A DNA stretch of 64,000 nt, taken from positions 1-64,000 of the forward strand of contig CAWDHI010000009.1 of NCBI GenBank assembly GCA_963802095.1. The letters are read 5' to 3'. How positions within the stretch are numbered: position 1 is the stretch's first letter; every line of letters starts with the position of its first letter. The notes beneath the pieces were generated by a model. It was not told the origin of the DNA, ran no database searches, and was given only the letters and a program-made list of their open reading frames with translations. Positions 18,731 through 27,725 of this stretch are shown piece by piece. The translations under genes and the position numbers were made by a program. The stretch comes from CAVVEQ01 sp963802095. GTDB lineage: Bacteria > Chloroflexota > Anaerolineae > Anaerolineales > Anaerolineaceae.

Positions 18731-18838
18731 CTCAATATTCTTCAACTTTATTCCAGAAACTGCAATAATAATACCATAAATATTGATAAAGTCAATAGAA
18801 AAATCAATATAATTAATAAACCGTTGAATATTATTCAA
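18731..18838 (-). promoter_or_regulatory. Promoter with two TTGAA-type palindromic operators
   Basis: On the minus strand TTGACT (18795-18790) and TATTAT (18773-18768) are 16 bp apart, giving a start near 18761. A perfect 7-1-7 inverted repeat TTGAATA-T-TATTCAA lies at 18824-18838, upstream of -35. A related 15-mer TTGAAGAATATTGAG (12 of 15 matching) lies at 18745-18731 inside the leader. ATTGA-N5-TCAAT overlaps the -35. This suggests cooperative binding by a dimeric regulator, most likely the DUF2089 protein. Confidence 0.55.
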
Positions 18839-18871
18839 GTTGAGCGGAAAAAAGGTATTTCAACCCCGGGA

Positions 18872-19234
18872 TCATTGTTCTGATCTCTCGGCCAGCAGCA
18901 CCCATTTCCCCTTACGCCGGGTGGCATCCTCCGGCGCCCGGTCGTAGTATAGATCGAAGATTCTCCCACCTGTCACCCGAACGCGGAAGAAGAAGCGCCC
19001 CACCCCCCACGATCCATTCCCCGCGGCGCGCGCCGCGTGTTCGGGGGTCATGTTGTTTGCCATCTTCCCGCGCCGCGAGAAATCGCTCCACTCCGCCAGC
19101 ATTTCCTCCACCCGGTAGGATTCTCCCCTCCAGGTGAAGCCATTCGGGCAGGGCGGAGTTTTTTCCAGGGCAGGGGGAGTATCGAAGATCACCTCCACCG
19201 GCTGGTCGATAAATTGCAACCCAGGATGATCCAT
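18872..19234 (-). CDS. DUF6504 family protein
   Basis: This is a 120-residue protein from ATG 19234. It matches the DUF6504 pattern: PVEVIFDTPPALEKTPPCPNGF, WRGESYRVEEMLAEW, the basic RRGKMANNMTPEHAARAA stretch, and RFFFRVRVTGGRIFDLYYDRAPED. The function is unknown; in other phyla members sit beside DNA polymerase Y-family and error-prone repair genes, but no such gene is seen here. The longer frame to 19306 lacks a convincing start. Confidence 0.75.
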   Translation of the reverse strand: MDHPGLQFIDQPVEVIFDTPPALEKTPPCPNGFTWRGESYRVEEMLAEWSDFSRRGKMANNMTPEHAARAAGNGSWGVGRFFFRVRVTGGRIFDLYYDRAPEDATRRKGKWVLLAERSEQ

Positions 19235-19361
19235 ATGTCTATCATACCAATCCCGCTTCCAGTATTCAACCACAGTCTTATGCGACCAAAACCATCCTCT
19301 ACTCAATTAATCAACTTCTCATCCAAGCAACCATTCACCACGATATAATTCCAGCGAATCC

Positions 19362-20273
19362 ATGGCAAAACAAAAAACACCCGACCAATTGACCTCCGAG
19401 GAGCTGCGCCGACTGCTGGTGGCAAAGAGCCGCGCCAGCCACCGCACCCGGCTGGAGCACTTCCGCCGCACGGGCAGGGTGATCAACGTCCAGCCTGTAG
19501 AGGGCAATCCGCCGGAGGAACTTGACTCCGAGCGCGTGGACGATCCACAGGGTGAACCCCAGCTCCCCGGCCGCAAACCGGGCAGGAAGCGCAAGGTGAT
19601 GGATAGGGTGCTCTTCTTCGTGGAGATCATGGCGGTGATTGGCCTGCTGCTGGTGCTGCTCAACGGTGCCAACCTGCTGCGCGCGCTCAACACCGAGGTG
19701 GTTTCCGCGCTCGATTCCCCCAAGGTCACCCCCACAGCGCTCATCACCGCGGTCGTCCTCCCCGGCGGGCACACGCCTCCCGTGGGCGGGCGCGAACCGC
19801 AGTTCAACGAGGCCGAGATCCCCGCCCACCTGCGACCGGTGGTGCAATCCATGGCCGCGCTGCCCATCCCAACCCTGGGTCCCGAGACCGCCCGCAACAT
19901 CCGCATCCCCGCCATCGACGTGGACCAGGTGATCGTGCAGGGCGACGGCTGGGACCAGCTCAAGAAGGGCGTGGGCCAGGGTTTGGGCTCTCCCAACCCG
20001 GGCGAAAGGGGCAACATCGTCCTTTCGGCGCACAATGATATCTACGGCGAGGCCTTCCGCGACCTGGATAAACTCAAGGTGGGCGATGAGATCATCCTGA
20101 CAACCCAGAAGCAGGATCACGTTTACACCGTGGTGGATTCTGCCGTTGTGGACCCCAACCGGGTGGATCTTTTGAACCAGACGCCGGAAGCTGTGGTAAC
20201 ATTGATATCCTGTTACCCCTATCTGGTGGATACCCAGCGAATCGTCGTGCTGGCCCAGTTGAAAACACCTTAG
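19362..20273 (+). CDS. Sortase
   Basis: This is a 303-residue protein with a basic cytoplasmic N-terminus of ~75 residues, one membrane helix (VLFFVEIMAVIGLLLVLLNGANLL), and a sortase domain. Catalytic His224 lies in LSAHND and Cys284 in TLISCYPY, with the Arg of DTQRIVV eight residues later. These are the three catalytic residues of class D/E-like sortases, transpeptidases that attach or assemble surface proteins. No LPXTG substrate gene is adjacent. A TATAAT at 19344-19349 gives a leader of only about five bases. The 75-codon membrane protein follows at 23 bp. Confidence 0.92.
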   Translation: MAKQKTPDQLTSEELRRLLVAKSRASHRTRLEHFRRTGRVINVQPVEGNPPEELDSERVDDPQGEPQLPGRKPGRKRKVMDRVLFFVEIMAVIGLLLVLLNGANLLRALNTEVVSALDSPKVTPTALITAVVLPGGHTPPVGGREPQFNEAEIPAHLRPVVQSMAALPIPTLGPETARNIRIPAIDVDQVIVQGDGWDQLKKGVGQGLGSPNPGERGNIVLSAHNDIYGEAFRDLDKLKVGDEIILTTQKQDHVYTVVDSAVVDPNRVDLLNQTPEAVVTLISCYPYLVDTQRIVVLAQLKTP

Positions 20274-20296
20274 CATTTCTTATCAGGAGTTCGTTT

Positions 20297-20522
20297 ATGT
20301 CCAAGAAGTCCAAACGCCAGGTACGCAAAGCCCCAGCCGTCGCACCCGCGCCGGTGGTTGTTGCGGCACCCACCCTTGCCCAGCCGGCGGGTCCCGCCCG
20401 GTTGACCAGCGTGGCCGAGTTCAACCCGGATTACACCTATGTGGTCGAAAGATCTGCGCCGCATCGGCATCCTGGCGCTCGTTTTCGTCATCGCCCTCGT
20501 CACCCTGTCCTTCTTTATATAA
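20297..20522 (+). CDS. Small tail-anchored membrane protein (frameshifted)
   Basis: The frame from ATG 20297 encodes a basic start (MSKKSKRQVRK), a Pro/Ala/Val linker, then TSVAEFNPDYTYVV. Shifting one base near 20440 continues as KDLRRIGILALVFVIALVTLSFFI and stop at 20522, a clear membrane segment. The length is 3n+1, as for other frameshifted genes here. It is a Chloroflexota-type small protein with a C-terminal membrane anchor and unknown role, sitting between the sortase and the aminotransferase. AGGAG lies about eight bases before the ATG. Confidence 0.65.
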
Positions 20523-20579
20523 TCACCAGGTGCCGCCGCCTCCGCGGCGGTTTCATCTTTTTATATTAAGGAGAAATCT

Positions 20580-21656
20580 ATGTCCCCCATGTTCGTCCCC
20601 GGTCCTGTGGATGTGGATGCCAAAGTGCTGGCCGCCCAGGCCAAGCCCATGCTGCCGCACCGCAGCAAGGATTTCGAAGCCATGTTCGCCTCCACCGGCG
20701 AGCGTCTGAAGCAGGTTTTTTTCACCGAACACCGTGTTTTCCAGGGCACGCACTCCGGCTCCGGCATGCAGGAGATGGCCGTGCGCAACCTGGCCGAAAA
20801 GAGCGTCCTGGCCTGCGTCAACGGCGCTTTCGCCTCGCGCTGGTACGACGTGGCGGTGGCCAATGGCAAGCAGGTGGATAAGATCGAAGCGGAGTGGGGG
20901 CAGGTGTTCCAGCCCGACCAGCTCCGCGACGCGCTGAAGGCCAAACACTACGAGCTGGTGCTGATCGTCCACAACGAGACCTCCACCGGCGCCGAGAACC
21001 CGGTTGGCGCTCTCTGCCAGGCCGTGCGCGAGGCCAGCCCGGATACGCTCATCGCGGTGGACGCGGTCTCCTCGCTCGGCGGGGTAAAGATCCCCATGGA
21101 CGAGTGGGGCATCGATTTCCTGCTCACTTCCTCGCAAAAATGCTTCGCCCTCCCGCCCGGGCTTTCCTTCGCCGGGGTGAACGAGCGCGCCATGAAGAAA
21201 GCCGAGTCGGTTTCGAACCGCGGCTGGTATTTTGATATCCTCCTGCTCGAAAAGCACCGCGTCAAGGATTCCACCCCCATGACGCCCGCCATGTCCCTCA
21301 TCTACGCCCTGGATGTGCAGCTTGAGCGCATGCTGGCCGAGGGGCTGGATGCGCGCTTCGCGCGCCACACCTCCATGGCCCGCCGCACGCAGGCCTGGGC
21401 GGAATCGCTTGGCATGCAGCCACTGGCTGCCGACCCATACCGTTCCAAAACGGTCTCCACCGTAAATAATTCCCGCGGCTGGGATATCTCGGCGCTCAAC
21501 AAATTTTTACTGACAAAAGGCATGCGCATCGCCAACGGCTACGGCAAGCTGAAGGACCTAACCTACCGCATCGCCCACATGGGCGAGATCCAGATGGCTG
21601 ATGTGGAGAAGCTGCTCAGCCTGATGGAAGAGTTCGACGCCTCCCAACCCAAGTAA
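20580..21656 (+). CDS. Class V aminotransferase (alanine/serine-glyoxylate or phosphoserine type)
   Basis: The protein has 358 residues with the PLP fold type I class V pattern: FVPGPVDVD start, GSGMQEMAVRNL cofactor loop, the cofactor Asp in IAVDAVSSLGG, and Schiff-base Lys187 in TSSQKCF. The length and the PGPVDV start resemble archaeal and Chloroflexota phosphoserine or serine-glyoxylate aminotransferases. It could provide the transamination step after the SerA-like enzyme at 7538, which is an inference. The start has AAGGAG eight bases upstream. Confidence 0.88.
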   Translation: MSPMFVPGPVDVDAKVLAAQAKPMLPHRSKDFEAMFASTGERLKQVFFTEHRVFQGTHSGSGMQEMAVRNLAEKSVLACVNGAFASRWYDVAVANGKQVDKIEAEWGQVFQPDQLRDALKAKHYELVLIVHNETSTGAENPVGALCQAVREASPDTLIAVDAVSSLGGVKIPMDEWGIDFLLTSSQKCFALPPGLSFAGVNERAMKKAESVSNRGWYFDILLLEKHRVKDSTPMTPAMSLIYALDVQLERMLAEGLDARFARHTSMARRTQAWAESLGMQPLAADPYRSKTVSTVNNSRGWDISALNKFLLTKGMRIANGYGKLKDLTYRIAHMGEIQMADVEKLLSLMEEFDASQPK

Positions 21657-21748
21657 CCAACCCTATTCTTATCAGAATCCACATCACCCGGCATGAAAGT
21701 TGCACCGGGTGATGTGACATTTAACGCTTCTCTTCGAAAGAACACACA

Positions 21749-24140
21749 ATGGCAGTCACCCGCAACCAGACCCCTCCCTTCACCGAGCAGCCCGATCTTT
21801 CCCCCATCGGGGCAAAGAAGAAGCGCACACGCTTTTTTGAATACTCGCAGACTTCCTCGCGCTCCAACCGCGGTTCCTCCAAATCCGCTCCGCGTGCGCG
21901 TCCTCCAAGATCCTGGGCTTCAAGGTCAAGATGAAGCCGCTCACCCAGGACAAGAAGCTGGATTTCAGCGGCGTGCTCATCACCTTCATCGGACTGCTGG
22001 CATTCCTGGCGCTGGTCTCGCCCGCCAAGAGCAGCTTCACCGGCGGGCTCTCCGAATTCTTCTACCAGATCGCCGGGATCGGTGCCTTCCTCATCCCCGT
22101 GGCCTTCTTCGTTGTGGGCATGTGGGTGCTCTTCCGCTCCTGGGAGCGGCTGCCGCATTTTTCCGCCGCCCGCCTGGTGGGCATCGGCCTGCTGATGCTG
22201 AATGCCTTCACCCTAATCTACTTCATCGCCGGGGCGGCCTTCTCGGGTGCGCTGGGGGCCATGTTCGGCATGGTGATCATGGATGGGCTGGGGCCGCTGG
22301 GGGCCATTGCGGTGTGGATCGCCTGGCTGCTGGTGGCGCTGGCGCTCACCCTCGATCTCTCCCTGCCGGATCTGATCCGCGCCTTTGCCCACGCCGGGGA
22401 GGATTTTGTGGCCTGGTGGCAGGCCCGCCGCGCCCCGCGCTCGGACCGCATGCGGAACGCGCAGCCCTCCCGCGCTTCCAGCACCCCGCCCGCCGCCGCA
22501 CCCTTCACCGAGCTGACCGACGATTTCACCCCCCTCTCACCTTCCTATCAAACCCGAATCGCCTGCGCCTGCCAGGGCTTCCGCTTCGCTCGCTCCAAAA
22601 CCTATAACGAAACCTTCCGCCCTTTCAGCCATCGCCAATGCCGTTCCAGCCGCAGAGACCCCCTGGGCGCTGCCGGTGGTGGAAAATATCCTCGACCCGG
22701 CCTCGCCAACCTTCATCCGCGCCGGGGTGGATAAGGAACGCGCCCAGATCATCGAGCAGACGCTGGCCTCGTTCGGCGTGCCCGCCCACGTGGTGGAGAT
22801 CCAGCGCGGACCCACCGTCACCCAGTTCGGCGTGGAGCCCGATTTCATCGAGACCCGCCAGGGGCGCACCCGCGTGCGCGTTTCGCAGATCGTGCGCCTC
22901 ACCGACGACCTGGCCCTCGCCCTGGCCGCCCCGCGCATCCGCATCCAGGCGCCCGTCCCCGGGCACATGTACGTGGGCATCGAGGTGCCCAACACCGAGA
23001 TCAGCCTGGTGGCCCTGCGCGAGCTGATCGAATCCGACACCTTCAAGAAGATGCGCTCGCCGTTGCGATTTGCCCTGGGCAAGGATGTGGCCGGAAGATC
23101 AGCAGCCTGCGATCTTTCCGCCATGCCGCATTTGATGATCGCTGGCACCACCGGCTCGGGCAAGAGCGTGTGCGTCAACGCCATCCTCTCCTGCCTGCTG
23201 CTCAATAACACCCCCGCCGAGCTTCGGCTGGTGCTGGTGGACCCCAAGCGCGTGGAGCTGACCGCCTACAATGGCATCCCGCACCTGCTCGCCCCGGTGA
23301 TCACCGAGACGGACAAGGTGATCGGCGCGCTGCAGTGGGTGATCCGCGAGATGGACAGCCGCTTCCGCAAGTTCGCCGAGAGCGGCGTGCGCGATATCAA
23401 GGCCTATAACGCCAAGACGAATCCCCATCTGCCCTACCTGGTGGTAGTGATCGACGAATTGGCCGACCTGATGATGCTGGCCGCCGAGGAGACCGAGCGC
23501 TCGCTTACCCGGCTGGCCCAGCTTGCCCGCGCCACCGGCATCCATCTCATCATCGCCACCCAGCGCCCCTCGGTGGATGTGCTCACCGGGCTCATCAAGG
23601 CCAATTTCCCCGCCCGCATCGCCTTCGCCGTTGCCAGTAATACCGATTCGCGCGTGATCCTCGATCAACCCGGCGCGGAGCGGTTGCTCGGGCGCGGGGA
23701 TATGCTCTTCCAAGCGCCGGATGCCCCCGCGCCGGTGCGCCTGCAGGGCGCGTATGTTTCGGACGCGGAGATCACTCGCCTGGTAGATACCTGGCGGCTG
23801 ATGTCTTCCTCCCTGGGCGGCGCGGCGGCTGTACCCGCGACCGTGGAACCAGTCAATTTGCAGCCGCAGGGTGTGCCGCTTTCGCAAGGTTCCCTATGGG
23901 ATGCTCGCCGGTGCGCCCTCCAACCAGGATCCCCTGCTCGGGGATGCCATCTCGCTTGTCAGAAGGGAGGGGCGGGCTTCCATCAGCATGCTCCAGCGCA
24001 GGATGCGCGTGGGTTACACCCGCTCGGCGCGGCTCATCGACGCGATGGAGGAGCAGCACATCATCTCGGGACCTCTGCCCAATTCGCAGGTTAGAGAAAT
24101 ATTGGACTTTGGTAACAGCTCCCCACAGGCGGATTCCTAG
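21749..24140 (+). CDS. ftsK: DNA translocase FtsK/SpoIIIE (three frameshifts)
   Basis: Four segments in changing frames form one FtsK. A basic N-terminus starts at 21749. Four to five membrane helices run from about 21930 to 22400. After a Pro/Ala linker, the motor domain contains VENILDP, the QRGPTVTQFG beta-start, Walker A GTTGSGKSV, Walker B LVVVIDELADLM and TGIHLIIATQRPSVDVLTG. Last is the winged-helix gamma domain (DAISLVRREGRASISMLQRRMRVGYTRSARLIDAME). Shifts are near 21895, 22545 and 23885; the total length is 3n+1. It pumps chromosomal DNA at the division septum. GC-rich codon use here contrasts with the AT-richer genes that follow. Confidence 0.88.
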
Positions 24141-24210
24141 GCGAAGCCCCCCCGCCCGGATCACCCCCAGGTCCGACGGGGGGCTTACGAATTACCTTGC
24201 AATAATTAAC

Positions 24211-24254
24211 ACCATGAATATCGAAAGGCAGCCTTTCAATATTCATGGTATAGT
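24211..24254 (+). promoter_or_regulatory. 39-bp near-perfect palindrome overlapping an extended -10
   Basis: The 19-bp arms ACCATGAATATCGAAAGGC (24211-24229) and GCCTTTCAATATTCATGGT (24231-24249) match at 18 of 19 positions around a single A. TGGTATAGT (TG-N-TATAGT, 24246-24254) overlaps the right arm and ends six bases before ATG 24261, with no ribosome site. It may be both the promoter of a leaderless mRNA and an operator, or the end of an inserted element. Confidence 0.5.
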
Positions 24255-24260
24255 ACACAA

Positions 24261-25400
24261 ATGATTGATCGCCCTGGCGTTATTAAAAGAATTAAGACTG
24301 CTTTGAGCAGGAGCAGGGTGGTTGCCCTTGTAGGCCCGCGCCAGGTGGGAAAAACCACGCTCGCCCGCCAATTTGTTACCCTTGATTCAGTAAATTATTT
24401 TGATCTTGAAGATCCGGTCAGTCTTGCGCGTCTTGATCAACCCATGACCGCTTTGCGCGATTTACAGGGTCTGGTAGTGATCGATGAAATTCACCGTAGA
24501 GGGGATCTTTTTCCCATTTTACGTGTTTTAACGGATCGGGTTCCCCTTCCTGCGAAATTTTTGATTCTTGGAAGCGCATCTCCTGACTGGATGCGTGGAT
24601 CCTCCGAATCCCTCGCTGGAAGGGTTGAGTTTGTAAATATCAATGGGTTATCTTTACCAGAAGTGGGTTATGAAAAATTGGATTCGCATTGGTTGAGAGG
24701 AGGTTTCCCTTTATCCTTTCTGGCAAAAAACGAATCCGACAGCTTTTCATGGAGAGAAAACTTCACGCGAACTTTAATGGAGCGGGACCTTCCACAATGG
24801 GGAGTTAGAATTCCGGCAGCATCACTTCTTCGTTTTTGGAGGATGGTCGCGCACTATCACGGGCAGGTTTGGAATGCAGCCGATCTCTCTCGAAGCCTGG
24901 GAATCAGCCAGCCAACTGTAAGGAGCTACCTGGATATTCTTGAAGGGGTTTTCATGATTCGAGTACTTCAGCCCTGGCATGCTAATTTGGGCAAACGGCA
25001 GGTGAAATCGCCAAAACTATATTTCCGCGATTCAGGTATCCTTCATCAATTACTGGGAATTCGGAATTGGAAAGATCTCCAGGAAAACCCAAAATTAGGT
25101 GCCTCATGGGAAGGGTATGCCCTTGAAGAAGTGTTGAAAAAACTGGAACCCGATGAATTCTATTTTTGGGGAACCTACAATCAGGCTGAATTGGATTTGT
25201 TTATTATCAAGGATGGGCACCGGTATGGGGTGGAATTCAAATATTCGGATGCTCCCGTGATCACTCCTTCGATGAAGATCGCCATAAATGACCTGGCATT
25301 GGAAATGTTGTTTGTGGTTTTCCCGGGAGGGAAATCATATCCTCTCGCGGATAATATTCTAGTTCTACCTATCACCCAGATTTCCAAAATTACGCTTTGA
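24261..25400 (+). CDS. AAA+ ATPase with DUF4143 domain
   Basis: The protein has 379 residues. The N-terminus is an AAA_14 ATPase with Walker A GPRQVGKTT and Walker B LVVIDEIHR. The middle has a winged-helix-like segment (SLGISQPTVRSYLDILEGVFMI). The C-terminus is DUF4143 with RQVKSPKLYFRDSGILHQLLGI and a restriction-endonuclease-like end (EADLDLFI-like sequence AELDLFIIKDGHRYGVEFKYSD). Such proteins are widespread, often single, and turn up in mobile or defence settings; their function is unknown. It is AT-richer than ftsK before it and is probably translated without a leader. Confidence 0.85.
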   Translation: MIDRPGVIKRIKTALSRSRVVALVGPRQVGKTTLARQFVTLDSVNYFDLEDPVSLARLDQPMTALRDLQGLVVIDEIHRRGDLFPILRVLTDRVPLPAKFLILGSASPDWMRGSSESLAGRVEFVNINGLSLPEVGYEKLDSHWLRGGFPLSFLAKNESDSFSWRENFTRTLMERDLPQWGVRIPAASLLRFWRMVAHYHGQVWNAADLSRSLGISQPTVRSYLDILEGVFMIRVLQPWHANLGKRQVKSPKLYFRDSGILHQLLGIRNWKDLQENPKLGASWEGYALEEVLKKLEPDEFYFWGTYNQAELDLFIIKDGHRYGVEFKYSDAPVITPSMKIAINDLALEMLFVVFPGGKSYPLADNILVLPITQISKITL

Positions 25401-25483
25401 AAACCAGAGAGTATTTTGAGTAATTTCAGAAAATAGAAAAAATCCAGAATTTATTAATAACAAAATCATTTTGGGAATGAAAA

Positions 25484-25780
25484 GTGATACCTGAAAACCG
25501 CATACCCACTCACCCGGGGGAGATCCTGCTTTTGGAATTCCTGGAGCCAATGGGATTGATCCAGGTTGCTTTTGCGAAGCATACCGGTTTACCGCTGCAA
25601 CGGGTGAATGAGATAATCCGCGGGAAGCGTGGGGTTACCCCCGAAACTGCCTGGGTCCTTTCCGAAGCGCTGGGAACCACCCCTGAATTCTGGATCAACC
25701 TGCGAACTGGCTATGACCTCTCCCGTTCGCGCCCGGAGCGGCGCATTCAGCCGATCATGGCGGTTTCGCCAGCGATTTAG
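25484..25780 (+). CDS. higA: HigA-type antitoxin, orphan
   Basis: This is a 98-residue XRE-family helix-turn-helix protein with the HigA signature: IPTHPGEILLLEFLEPMGL, then FAKHTGLPLQRVNEIIRGKRGVTPETAWVLSEALGTTPEFWINLRTGYDL. HigA normally neutralises the HigB RNase encoded just upstream, but the 83 bases before it hold no HigB. The start is GTG 25484 with GGGA upstream. The normal C-terminal end may be altered, since after the TAG the same frame continues straight into a DUF2075 helicase remnant, suggesting a fusion point by deletion. Confidence 0.8.
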   Translation: MIPENRIPTHPGEILLLEFLEPMGLIQVAFAKHTGLPLQRVNEIIRGKRGVTPETAWVLSEALGTTPEFWINLRTGYDLSRSRPERRIQPIMAVSPAI

Positions 25781-26203
25781 GCTTATAGCGATTGGATTGG
25801 GTGGTTTATTGGGTTTACCCACCGCCTCCATGAGTGTTACCCCCAGATCAGGCTTGATAAAAAGGATGATGTTCGCTCATCATATTATTTAGAAGATGTA
25901 GCCACTGAATTTGATATTCAAGGGCTAGAACTTGATTGGGCGTGTATAACTTGGGATGGAGATTTCCGATATTCTGATAGCGGTTGGAAACATTACGCAT
26001 TTGTTGGAAATCGGTGGAACAATATTCACAAAACCGAAAGAAAGCTGTACCAAAAAAATGCTTATCGAGTCCTTTTAACCCGGGCTCGTCAGGGGATGAT
26101 TATCGTGGTACCTGAAGGAGATAACACCGATCCAACTCGTAAACCTGAATATTATGATCCCACATTTCAATATCTAATGAGTATTGGGATTCCAATAATT
26201 TAA
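25781..26203 (+). pseudogene. C-terminal remnant of a DUF2075 (Schlafen-type) DNA/RNA helicase
   Basis: There is no start codon, but an uninterrupted 140-codon frame follows directly, in phase, after the HigA stop. It reads EFDIQGLELDWACITWDGDFR, then NAYRVLLTRARQGMIIVVP, then DPTRKPEYYDPTFQYLMSIGIPII and stop. These are the last motifs of DUF2075 helicases (LELDW and the LLTRARQGM motif VI-like segment). The N-terminal ~450 residues with the ATPase Walker motifs are missing, so this is debris of a larger gene. Confidence 0.7.
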
Positions 26204-26210
26204 ATATTAA

Positions 26211-26933
26211 TTATCCAGTAATCGGGATATTTGGCTTTTTCCACAAGTCCCACATTTGTTTTCCTGCCAACGAAGAGGAATTATTATTTTGAATAAAAAT
26301 AATGAGATATTTCGCATTAATGATATTAATTCCTTGAATTGGAGCAGAATATTCAACAATTGCGTTTGTAAACACCAAAACTGGTAAAACCCAGGCATCC
26401 TTGCCAGATTTAGTTTGCAAACGGTTTTTTAGCCAATATGTATTATTTAGTATCTGCTTGATGAAGTCCTTTTCTGGCCTTTTATTGTTCACGTATACTT
26501 GCCCTTTTTGTATCTTAACCTTACCGCCATGCGATTTTGTTTCGATGAGGAAAACCCCTCCTGTATTTTTGATAATAATATGGTCGATATTTCCATAGGG
26601 GCTACGGATATCGTGATAAATGAGGTATTCATTTGGATCAAGGCCCGCAAGTAGTAATCCGACTTTTACCTCAGCTTCAGCGCCTCGTACCGCCCTCTTT
26701 TCCTCCATGTGATTTTTTCGAAGAAATTTACCTAAGAAGTCGGGTAATACAATCAAAAGGAGAAGCATTATGACTGTAACACCTCCACCTAAGGAGAGGA
26801 TTACTGATTGGTTCATGAAATAGATCCCAACAATACTCATTAATATCAAAATTATTATTCCCACTTTTAACCCACTTTTTCGTCTCTTTTCAGCAAGATC
26901 GTATGTGGATTTGCCTGCCTGCCGATACCCCAT
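26211..26933 (-). CDS. NERD-domain membrane protein
   Basis: The protein has 240 residues. Two membrane helices lie at about 24-42 and 47-67. They are followed by a NERD (nuclease-related) domain with the conserved pattern RGAEAEVKVGLLL, YHDIRSPYGNIDHIII, GGVFLIETKSHGG, i.e. the Asp-x-Glu-x-Lys-like nuclease core. NERD proteins are thought to process nucleic acids and are common on plasmids and near defence genes. It is low in GC and sits in the accessory patch after ftsK. Confidence 0.82.
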   Translation of the reverse strand: MGYRQAGKSTYDLAEKRRKSGLKVGIIILILMSIVGIYFMNQSVILSLGGGVTVIMLLLLIVLPDFLGKFLRKNHMEEKRAVRGAEAEVKVGLLLAGLDPNEYLIYHDIRSPYGNIDHIIIKNTGGVFLIETKSHGGKVKIQKGQVYVNNKRPEKDFIKQILNNTYWLKNRLQTKSGKDAWVLPVLVFTNAIVEYSAPIQGINIINAKYLIIFIQNNNSSSLAGKQMWDLWKKPNIPITG

Positions 26934-27069
26934 TCGTCTCTCCTCTTAGTGGTGACCGTCCGTGAAATTGTAAGTTATTAAATATCAAATTCACCTTACA
27001 TCTGCCAAACAAATCATTGCTATTTTCTTTAGAATTATTCCAACATTTCTAGGTTATCTGATTATGAAA

Positions 27070-27148
27070 TTGGACAAAACCACTCCGATAAAGCTATAAT
27101 GCCCTCCAGCAAATTCCCCACTCCGTGGGTTTTTTCTTCAACTGGAGG
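27070..27148 (+). promoter_or_regulatory. Promoter and self-paired leader with masked ribosome site
   Basis: A perfect TATAAT lies at 27095-27100, with TTGGAC at 27070-27075 (19-bp spacer). In the leader, CCTCCAG (27103-27109) is fully complementary to CTGGAGG (27142-27148), which is the ribosome binding site. Between them is a short CCCAC/GTGGG hairpin with six Ts (27117-27135). This could hide the ribosome site or act as an attenuator. Confidence 0.4.
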
Positions 27149-27153
27149 TTTTT

Positions 27154-27633
27154 ATGAATCCCGAACCCGATCTTTCCGCCCGCGAGCTCACCCTCACCCG
27201 CGTTTACGACGCCCCGCCCGAAAAGGTCTACCGCGCCTGGGTGGATCCCGTGCTCTACAAGCAGTGGAACGTTCCCCGCCCGTGGGTCATCACCGAGGCC
27301 GAGCTCGATCCGCGCACGGGCGGCACCAATTTCATCAATATGCGCTCCCCCGAGGGCGTGGATTACCCCAATGCCGGCATCTACCTGGAGGTCATCCCGG
27401 GTAAGCGCCTGGTCTTCACCGATGCCTACACCTCCCCCTGGCTGCCCTCCGAAAAGCCCTTCATGACCGTCTTGGTTGATTTCGAGCCGCTGGAGGGCGG
27501 CGCGAAGACGCGCCAGTCCATCCGCGTGCTGCACTGGTCCGTCGCCGACCGCGAGGAGCACGAGCGCATGGGCTTCCACAAGAGCTGGGGCCAGTGCACC
27601 GATCAGCTCGCCGAGCTACTTGCCAGCATGTAA
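27154..27633 (+). CDS. SRPBCC/AHSA1-domain protein
   Basis: This is a 159-residue START-like protein. It shows ELTLTRVYDAPPEKVYRAWVDPVLYKQW, the opening of activator-of-Hsp90-like (AHSA1) domains, then LEVIPGKRLVFTDAY and the final helix MGFHKSWGQCTDQLAELL. The fold forms a hydrophobic pocket for lipids or small molecules; the ligand is unknown. The start is at ATG 27154, five bases after TGGAGG. Codon use is GC-rich, unlike the NERD gene just before. The leader may fold to mask its ribosome site. Confidence 0.88.
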   Translation: MNPEPDLSARELTLTRVYDAPPEKVYRAWVDPVLYKQWNVPRPWVITEAELDPRTGGTNFINMRSPEGVDYPNAGIYLEVIPGKRLVFTDAYTSPWLPSEKPFMTVLVDFEPLEGGAKTRQSIRVLHWSVADREEHERMGFHKSWGQCTDQLAELLASM

Positions 27634-27725
27634 ACCCGGCCGCACACCACGCTACTGGGCAACCATTCAACGCTTTCTCCCTTTCCGCGTTCTGATGTAC
27701 AATACCGTCAGGGAGGAAAGTTGAC

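Noticed and set aside
19335..20276. 313-codon minus-strand frame opposite the sortase gene
   Set aside because: The plus strand encodes a complete sortase with catalytic His, Cys and Arg; this frame is its shadow.
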